Below are positions 58,976-64,000 of a stretch of DNA of 64,000 bases, piece by piece. Location of the stretch: the NCBI RefSeq assembly GCF_018070025.1, contig NZ_JAGPYQ010000001.1:744001-808000 (forward strand). The letters are read 5' to 3'. Numbering within the stretch: position 1 is the first letter of the stretch; each line of letters opens with the position of its first letter. Under the pieces are notes generated by a model. It saw nothing but the letters and a program-made list of their open reading frames with translations. It was not told the origin of the DNA and did not search any database. The position numbers were made by a program, and so were the translations under genes. This DNA comes from Streptomyces liliiviolaceus (GTDB lineage Bacteria > Actinomycetota > Actinomycetes > Streptomycetales > Streptomycetaceae).

Positions 58976-60442
58976 TCAGCCCGGCCACACCATCGACTGG
59001 AGTTCCGCGTACGCGTGCAGGGCGTACGAGCCCACGTCTCTGCCTACTCCGCTCTGTTTGAAGCCGCCGAACGGGGCCTCCATGTTGCGGCCCACCGTGT
59101 TGATGCCCACGCCTCCGGTGCGGAGGCGGGACGCCACGCGGAAGGCTCGGGACACGTCGCCGGACCAGACGTAGTCGATCAGGCCGTAGTCGGTGTCGTC
59201 GGCCAGGGCGACGGCCTCCTCCTCGTCGTCGAAGGGGACGACCACGACGACCGGGCCGAAGATCTCCTCGCGGACCACCCGCATGTCGGGCGTGCAGTCC
59301 GCCAGGAGGGTCGGGGCCACGTAGAAGCCCCTTTCGAGCGGCGGGCGTTCGCCGCCCGCGACCACCCGCGCGCCCTCCTTGCGGCCCAGTTCGACGTACG
59401 ACTCGACGCGGTCCCGGTGCGCGGACGAGATCAGCGGGCCGACGACCGTGGACGGGGAGCGGGGGTCGCCCACCGGCAAACGGCGAGCGTGGACGGACAG
59501 TACGGACACCAGGCGGTCGTAGATCGGGCGCTGCGCCAGCACCCGGGTCGGAGCCGTGCAGATCTGGCCGCTGTAGAACGAGAACGTCGTTCCGATGCCC
59601 CGGACCGCCGACTCCAGGTCCGCGTCCTCGAAGACGATCGCCGCGCCCTTGCCGCCCAGCTCCATCAACTGCCGTTTCATCCCGCGCCCGCACACCTCGG
59701 CGATCCGCCGGCCGACCGCCGTCGAGCCGGTGAAGCTCACCATGTCGACGTCGTCCGAGTCGACGGCCGCCTCCCCGACCTCGGCGCGCGAGCCGGAGAC
59801 GACGTTCACGACCCCCGGCGGTACGCCCGCCGCCTCCAGCGCCTCGGCCATCCGGTAGACGGAGAGCGGATCCTGCGGGGCGGGTTTCACGAGGACCGTG
59901 TTGCCCATCGCGAGCGCCGGGGCGATCTTGCCCGCCGGGTTCGCCCAGGGGTTGTTGTACGACGTGATGCAGGTGACCACGCCCACGGGACGTCGTACGG
60001 CGAGCGCGCCCAGCACGGCCGCCCCGCCGAACGGGCCCGCCTCGTTGATCTGCGGCGGCAGCGGCTCCTCGACGGGCTCCACGCGCGCGTACCGCTGGAA
60101 CCGGGCCGCCCCGACGCCCACCTGCATCCCTCGTGCCGTACCCGTGGTGGCGCCCGTCTCCGCCTGCGCCAGTTCCGCGTACGGAAGGAGGTTGCGGCGG
60201 ATCTCCTCGGCCGCCCGGTGCAGCACGGCCGCCCGTTCCTCCGGCGTCGTGCGCGACCACGTCCGGAAGGCCTCGCGGGCCGCGCCTGCCGCCGCGTGCA
60301 CCTGATCCCGCGAGGCCTCCGGCGCCAACCCGACGACGTCCTCGGTCGCCGGGTCGATCACCTCGTAGTGGCCGCCGTCCGGCTCCACCCACGAACCCCC
60401 GATGAACAGCCCCCGCACCGAGGAGGCCGGCGCGCCCGTCAC
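58976..60442 (-). CDS. NAD(P)-dependent aldehyde dehydrogenase
   Basis: 488 residues from a GTG that overlaps the amidohydrolase stop (GTGA). ALDH motifs: 'SYNNPWANPAGKIAPALAMG', 'VSFTGSTAVGRRIAE', Glu in 'QLMELGGKGAAIVFEDADLE', nucleophile Cys295 in 'YSGQICTAP', 'EEIFGPVVVVVPFDDEEEAV' and 'PFGGFKQSGVGRD'. It oxidises an aldehyde to the acid; the substrate is unknown. Translational coupling to the amidohydrolase indicates one pathway. Confidence 0.95.
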   Translation of the reverse strand: MTGAPASSVRGLFIGGSWVEPDGGHYEVIDPATEDVVGLAPEASRDQVHAAAGAAREAFRTWSRTTPEERAAVLHRAAEEIRRNLLPYAELAQAETGATTGTARGMQVGVGAARFQRYARVEPVEEPLPPQINEAGPFGGAAVLGALAVRRPVGVVTCITSYNNPWANPAGKIAPALAMGNTVLVKPAPQDPLSVYRMAEALEAAGVPPGVVNVVSGSRAEVGEAAVDSDDVDMVSFTGSTAVGRRIAEVCGRGMKRQLMELGGKGAAIVFEDADLESAVRGIGTTFSFYSGQICTAPTRVLAQRPIYDRLVSVLSVHARRLPVGDPRSPSTVVGPLISSAHRDRVESYVELGRKEGARVVAGGERPPLERGFYVAPTLLADCTPDMRVVREEIFGPVVVVVPFDDEEEAVALADDTDYGLIDYVWSGDVSRAFRVASRLRTGGVGINTVGRNMEAPFGGFKQSGVGRDVGSYALHAYAELQSMVWPG

Positions 60443-62169
60443 CTGGTGCTCACCGTGCGCGTGTCGCGGCCCGACCGGAGCACCTTGCCCGGTACGGCCC
60501 CGGTCACCACGTCGTCGCGTATCGACTCGACGCCGTTGACCCACACGGCCGTGACGCCGATCGCCTTGGAGTCGAGGCGCGGGCTGTCTCCCGGCAGGTC
60601 GTGCACCAGGGTGGCCTTGCCGGCGTCGATCCGTTCCGGGTCGAAGAGCACGAGGTCCGCATGGAAACCCTCCGCGATCCGTCCGCGCTCACGGAGCCCG
60701 AAGAGCCGTGCCGGATCGTCCGTGAGCATCTTCACCGCCTGCTCCAGCGTGACGAGTCCGCGGCCCCGCAGGCAATCCCCCAGGAACCGGGTCGTGTACG
60801 GCGCCCCGCACATCCGGTCCAGATGGGCGCCCGCGTCGGAACCGCCGAGCATGACGTCCTCGTGCCGCCACGTCTCCTGGCGCAGGGTCCACGAGTCGGG
60901 GTCGTTGTCGGTCGGCATCGGCCACAGGACCGTACGGAGGCGGTCGGCGGCACAGATCTCGACCAGCGTCTCGAAGGGTTCCTGGCCGCGCTCGGCCGCG
61001 ATGTCCCGTACGACGCGGCCGGTCAGGCCCTCGTTCTCCGTGCTGTACGTGTCCCCGATGACGTACCGGCCGAAGTCCGCGAGGCGGCGGAAGACGCCCG
61101 CCTCCTTGGAGTCGGCCCGCCGCAGCATCTCGGCGCGGACCGCGGGGTCCCGCAGTTTCCCGATCCGTTCGGGCACCGGGAGGCCGAGGATCTCGCCCCA
61201 GCCGGGGATGAGGTTGAGGGCGCAGAAGGTGCCCAGCGACATGTTCATCGGCGTGAGGATCGGCATCGTGAGCGCGACGATCCGCCCGCCCGCCTTACGG
61301 GCCCGCTCGCTCGCCGCCAGCTGCCGCGGCACGCGCTCGGGGACGGCCGCGTCGATCGTCAGGACGTTCCAGTTCAGGGGGCGGCCGGCCGCCGCGCTCA
61401 TCTCCACGAACAGGTCGATCTCGTCGTCGCTGAACTGGTCGAGGCAGCCCGCCACGATCGCCTCGATCTGAGTGCCCTCGCGCTCGCCCACCGCCCGGGA
61501 GAGGGCGAGGAGTTCGGCGGGCCCGGCGTGCCGGGAGGCGACCGGTTTCCCGTCGCCGTCGGAGTGGGTGGACGACTGGGTGGTGGACAGCCCCCAGGCC
61601 CCGGCCTCCATCGCCTCGTCGAGCAGCGCGACCATCGCCGCCAGCTGTTCCTGCGTGGGCTGCCCGCCGACCGCGTCCGGACCCATCACGTACCGCCGCA
61701 GCGCGCAGTGCCCCACCATGAAGCCGGCGTTGACGGCGATCCGGCCCTCCAGGGCGTCGAGGTACTCCCCGAAGGAGTGCCAGCTCCACGGCGCGCCCTC
61801 CTCAAGGGCGACCAGCGACATCCCCTCGACCTTGGACATCATCCGCCGCGTGTAGTCGGCGTCCTCGGGCCGCGCGGGGTTCAGGGGCGCGAGCGTGAAG
61901 CCGCAGTTGCCGCCCGCCACGGTCGTCACCCCGTGGTTCAGCGAGGGCGTCGCGTACGGGTCCCAGAAGAGCTGCGCGTCGTAGTGCGTGTGGGGATCCA
62001 CGAACCCGGGGGCGAGGACGAGCCCGGAGGCGTCCTCGGACGTCCGGGCCTCCTCGGTGACCGCCCCGACGACGGCGATCCGCCCGTCCCGTATCCCCAC
62101 GTCGGCGACGAAGGCGGGCCGCCCCGACCCGTCGACGACTCGCGCACCTCTGATCAGATGGTCAAGCAC
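60439..62169 (-). CDS. D-aminoacylase-like amidohydrolase (N-acyl-D-amino-acid deacylase family)
   Basis: 576 residues from a GTG at 62169 (GGGG upstream). Opening beta domain 'LIRGARVVDGSGRPAFVADV', metal-binding 'LVLAPGFVDPHTHYDAQLFW' (HxH), 'HGVTTVAGGNCGFTLAPLNP', and the late Asp in 'VMLGGSDAGAHLDRMCGAPY'. The family hydrolyses amide bonds of N-acyl amino acids and dihydropyrimidine-like compounds. In this cluster (ALDH, LLM, SDR) it may start degradation of a lactam or amide. The true substrate is unknown. Confidence 0.9.
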   Translation of the reverse strand: MLDHLIRGARVVDGSGRPAFVADVGIRDGRIAVVGAVTEEARTSEDASGLVLAPGFVDPHTHYDAQLFWDPYATPSLNHGVTTVAGGNCGFTLAPLNPARPEDADYTRRMMSKVEGMSLVALEEGAPWSWHSFGEYLDALEGRIAVNAGFMVGHCALRRYVMGPDAVGGQPTQEQLAAMVALLDEAMEAGAWGLSTTQSSTHSDGDGKPVASRHAGPAELLALSRAVGEREGTQIEAIVAGCLDQFSDDEIDLFVEMSAAAGRPLNWNVLTIDAAVPERVPRQLAASERARKAGGRIVALTMPILTPMNMSLGTFCALNLIPGWGEILGLPVPERIGKLRDPAVRAEMLRRADSKEAGVFRRLADFGRYVIGDTYSTENEGLTGRVVRDIAAERGQEPFETLVEICAADRLRTVLWPMPTDNDPDSWTLRQETWRHEDVMLGGSDAGAHLDRMCGAPYTTRFLGDCLRGRGLVTLEQAVKMLTDDPARLFGLRERGRIAEGFHADLVLFDPERIDAGKATLVHDLPGDSPRLDSKAIGVTAVWVNGVESIRDDVVTGAVPGKVLRSGRDTRTVSTR

Positions 62170-62193
62170 GACAGCCCCTTCGTTTGTTTTTTT

Positions 62194-62245
62194 GGGGGCG
62201 CGGGGAACTGCGCGACCAGCCCCGACGGACCCGCACCCTCCGACG
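62194..62245. repeat. Second copy (half) of the intergenic repeat
   Basis: GGGGGCGCGGGGAACTGCGC and the following GACCAGCCCC-N5-ACCCGCACCC correspond to the right arm of the repeat at 18511-18560. A run of seven T precedes it. Only one arm is present, so no large hairpin can form. Confidence 0.7.
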
Positions 62246-62249
62246 AACC

Positions 62250-63368
62250 TCAGACCGCCCCGCGGAATCGAGTGGTCCGGTGGACGGGGTCGGTATCGAT
62301 CTTCGGAATCACGTGCTCCCCGATCAGCCGGATCGTCTGGAGCGTCTCCTCCTTGGGCACCCCCACCGGCAGCCCGAACGACAACTGATCGGCCCCGGCC
62401 TGCTCCCACCGCTTGCACTGCGTGAGCACCTCGTCCGGGTCCCCGCAGATCAACAGCTCCTCGGCGATGAGCAGTTCGATGAACTCCTCGTTGTACTCCG
62501 GCAGCGTCTCCGGCCAGACGGGGAAACCCTCGGGCCGCGGGAACGTGTCGTGGTAGCGGAAGACGAGCGAGGGCAGATAGTGCAGCCCGCCGCTCACGGC
62601 GACCCGTACCGCCTCGTCGTGCGTGGGCGCGCAGACCGCCGTCGTCGTCACCATCACGTTGTCGTTGACGAAGTCCCCGACCGGCTCGGCCTCGACGACC
62701 GCCGTCTTGTACTGCTCAAGGACCCACTCCATGTCGGAGACCTTCTGCACGCTGAACCCGAGCACCCCGAGCCCCTTGCGGGCGGCCATGGCGTACGAGG
62801 GCGGCGACCCGGCGGCGTACCACATGGCGGGGTGCGACTTCCCGTACGGCTTCGGCAGGATCTTGCGCGGCGGGAGCTGCCAGTGCTTGCCCTGGAAGCC
62901 GACGTACTCGTCCTGGAGCCACATCTTGGGGAACTCGGCGATGGTCTCTTCCCAGATCTCCTTGGTGTGGTTCATGTCGGTGATGCCGGGGAGGAAGCCG
63001 AGGATCTCGTGCGAGCCGGCCCCGCGTCCGCTGCCGAACTCGAAGCGGCCCTCGGTGAGATGGTCGAGCATGGCGACCTTCTCGGCGACCTTCACGGGGT
63101 GGTTGACCTGGGCGAGCGGGTTGAAGATGCCCGAGCCCAGGTGGATGCGTTCGGTGGCGTGCGCCAGATAGCCGAGGTAGACGTCGTTGGCGGAGAGGTG
63201 CGAGTACTCCTCCAGGAAGTGGTGCTCCGACGCCCAGGCGTACTTGAAGCCGGACTTGTCGGCCTGGATGACGTACTCGGTCTCCTCCATCAGCGCCTTG
63301 TGCTCCGCGAGCGGGTCGGTCTCGGCCCGCTTGCCCACGTATCCCTGTACAAAGAGCCCGAATTCCAA
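62250..63368 (-). CDS. LLM-class flavin-dependent oxidoreductase
   Basis: 372 residues from a TTG at 63368, the first start codon after an in-frame stop. Luciferase-like motifs: 'EFGLFVQGYVGKRAETDPLA', 'GFKYAWASEHHFLEEYSHLS', 'RIHLGSGIFNPLAQVNHPVK', 'AMLDHLTEGRFEFGSGRGAG'. The longer form with 'SEHHF' resembles bacterial luciferase alpha-like monooxygenases using FMNH2 or F420. It lies between an SDR and the amidohydrolase; a CTGACG palindrome precedes it. Confidence 0.9.
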   Translation of the reverse strand: MEFGLFVQGYVGKRAETDPLAEHKALMEETEYVIQADKSGFKYAWASEHHFLEEYSHLSANDVYLGYLAHATERIHLGSGIFNPLAQVNHPVKVAEKVAMLDHLTEGRFEFGSGRGAGSHEILGFLPGITDMNHTKEIWEETIAEFPKMWLQDEYVGFQGKHWQLPPRKILPKPYGKSHPAMWYAAGSPPSYAMAARKGLGVLGFSVQKVSDMEWVLEQYKTAVVEAEPVGDFVNDNVMVTTTAVCAPTHDEAVRVAVSGGLHYLPSLVFRYHDTFPRPEGFPVWPETLPEYNEEFIELLIAEELLICGDPDEVLTQCKRWEQAGADQLSFGLPVGVPKEETLQTIRLIGEHVIPKIDTDPVHRTTRFRGAV

Positions 63369-63417
63369 GGAGGTTCACCGTCCCCTGTGTCCGTCATCCG
63401 TCCGGCGAACGCCGAAC

Positions 63418-63432
63418 CTGACGCATCGTCAG
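63418..63432. promoter_or_regulatory. TetR-type operator palindrome (CTGACG-N3-CGTCAG)
   Basis: CTGACGCATCGTCAG, 50 bp before the LLM start. Arms and spacing are identical to those of the palindrome at 16888-16902, and the flanking bases (A before, A and T after) also agree. Confidence 0.7.
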
Positions 63433-63532
63433 ATTGACCTGCCGCCGACTGTGGCACCGCACCCGTGAGGCGTCAATAGCTGATGGCCCGTCACATCCGG
63501 CCCGCCGCTCCCCGCCGCCGCTCACATCGCGC

Positions 63533-64000
63533 TCACATCGCGCTCACACCCGCCAGCCATCCGCCGTCGATCACGAAGGGCTGGCCGGTGATGTAGGAGG
63601 AGTCGTCGCAGGACAGGAAGAGGGCGAGCCGGGCCACCTCCTCGGCCCTGCCGATCCGGCCCATCGGGACGAGCTTGCGGTACAGCTTGGCGACGGCCGC
63701 CGAGGCCGCCTCCGCGGCCTCGGCCGAACGGGCGCCCCCCGATCCGGTGTCCGCCGTCGCCGGGTCCAGCAGGGCCGGATTGCTCATGGCGGTGTCGATC
63801 GCGCCGGGACAGACGGCGTTGACGCGGACCCCCTTCGGGGCCAGCTCCAGCGCGGCCACGCGCGTGAGGCCGACGATGGCGTGCTTGCTCGCGCTGTACG
63901 CGCCGACGTACGCCATGCCGGTGAGCCCGGTGTACGAGGCGGTGTTGACGATCGTCCCGCCGCCGGCCGCCTCGATCTCGGGGGCCAGGGCCTTGATGCC
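63533..64000 (-). CDS. SDR oxidoreductase, partial
   Basis: The frame runs off the right edge; about 156 C-terminal residues are visible. 'GAYSASKHAIVGLTRVAALE' holds the catalytic Tyr-x-x-x-Lys, 'GVRVNAVCPGAIDTAM' the post-catalytic loop and 'YITGQPFVIDGGWLAG' the usual C-terminus of classical SDRs. An Ala/Glu-rich insert occurs near the substrate lid. It belongs to the catabolic cluster. Confidence 0.92.
   Translation of the reverse strand, partial: GIKALAPEIEAAGGGTIVNTASYTGLTGMAYVGAYSASKHAIVGLTRVAALELAPKGVRVNAVCPGAIDTAMSNPALLDPATADTGSGGARSAEAAEAASAAVAKLYRKLVPMGRIGRAEEVARLALFLSCDDSSYITGQPFVIDGGWLAGVSAM

Noticed and set aside
59015..61471. 818-codon forward frame across the ALDH and amidohydrolase genes
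   Set aside because: Shadow of two well-recognised enzymes on the minus strand.
1..64000. Search by eye for a biosynthetic gene cluster, CRISPR array or prophage
   Set aside because: No PKS/NRPS/RiPP core enzymes, no regularly spaced repeats with unique spacers and no phage structural genes were seen.

Overview
The window looks like chromosomal DNA of a Streptomyces or a very close relative. It has very high GC, many GTG and some TTG starts behind GGAGG-type ribosome binding sites, WhiJ-type regulator cassettes (DUF5753 XRE protein plus DUF397 protein), coenzyme F420 genes, a GPP34 protein, an ECF41 sigma factor, and a G+C-rich palindromic intergenic repeat of a kind I associate with Streptomyces. 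I saw no tRNA, rRNA, CRISPR array, insertion sequence or prophage module.

Layout. 0-10 kb holds stand-alone housekeeping and envelope genes: a VOC protein cut by the left edge, a PH-domain protein, an MFS exporter with a divergent ArsR-type regulator, glutathione peroxidase, a polytopic membrane protein, and a D-Ala-D-Ala carboxypeptidase with a roughly 600-residue disordered N-terminus. 10-14 kb holds a GPP34 protein, a first XRE/DUF397 cassette surrounded by unusual short repeats, and an ADP-ribosylglycohydrolase homologue that has lost its metal-binding motifs. 14-18.5 kb holds a sodium:solute symporter, an SDR, an EthD-like protein and a DUF2165 protein. 18.5-25.5 kb holds a P-loop/TPR protein, an anti-sigma-like ATPase, a coupled operon ending in an ECF41 sigma factor, and a YkuD-like protein without its catalytic residues. 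25.5-36.6 kb holds fbiC, an LLM oxidoreductase, a secreted PHP-type hydrolase, a Ser/Thr kinase with a DUF4328 domain, a secreted peptidase, a second WhiJ-type cassette and a Ddn-like nitroreductase.

The most unusual part is 36.8-54.3 kb, a dense run of twelve genes that look like a multi-component NTP-dependent conflict or signalling system. Three forward genes encode a CHAT (caspase-like) protease with its His and Cys in place, an MbcA/ParS-like antitoxin, and a RES-domain NAD+ phosphorylase. Four reverse genes with tight or overlapping junctions encode an atypical membrane kinase, a protein of unknown function, a ClpB-like AAA+ protein with a degenerate first AAA module, and an FHA protein. 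These are followed by a forward macro-like protein, a reverse radical-SAM protein, and a forward three-gene envelope operon (helical protein, VWA-like lipoprotein, four-TM coiled-coil protein). Phospho-signalling (kinase and FHA), NAD+/ADP-ribose chemistry (RES and macro), proteolysis (CHAT) and remodelling (AAA+) in one locus suggest a regulated immunity or cell-death device. That role is inference.

54.3-64 kb returns to metabolism: a TetR-SDR-SDR operon divergent from an aldo/keto reductase with paired operator-like repeats, an orphan RHH antitoxin-like protein, an orphan HflX N-domain protein, and a catabolic cluster (amidohydrolase, aldehyde dehydrogenase, LLM oxidoreductase, SDR cut by the right edge). 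A 15-bp palindrome in front of that LLM gene matches one between the SDR and the EthD-like gene 46 kb away, which suggests a shared TetR-type regulator encoded outside the window.
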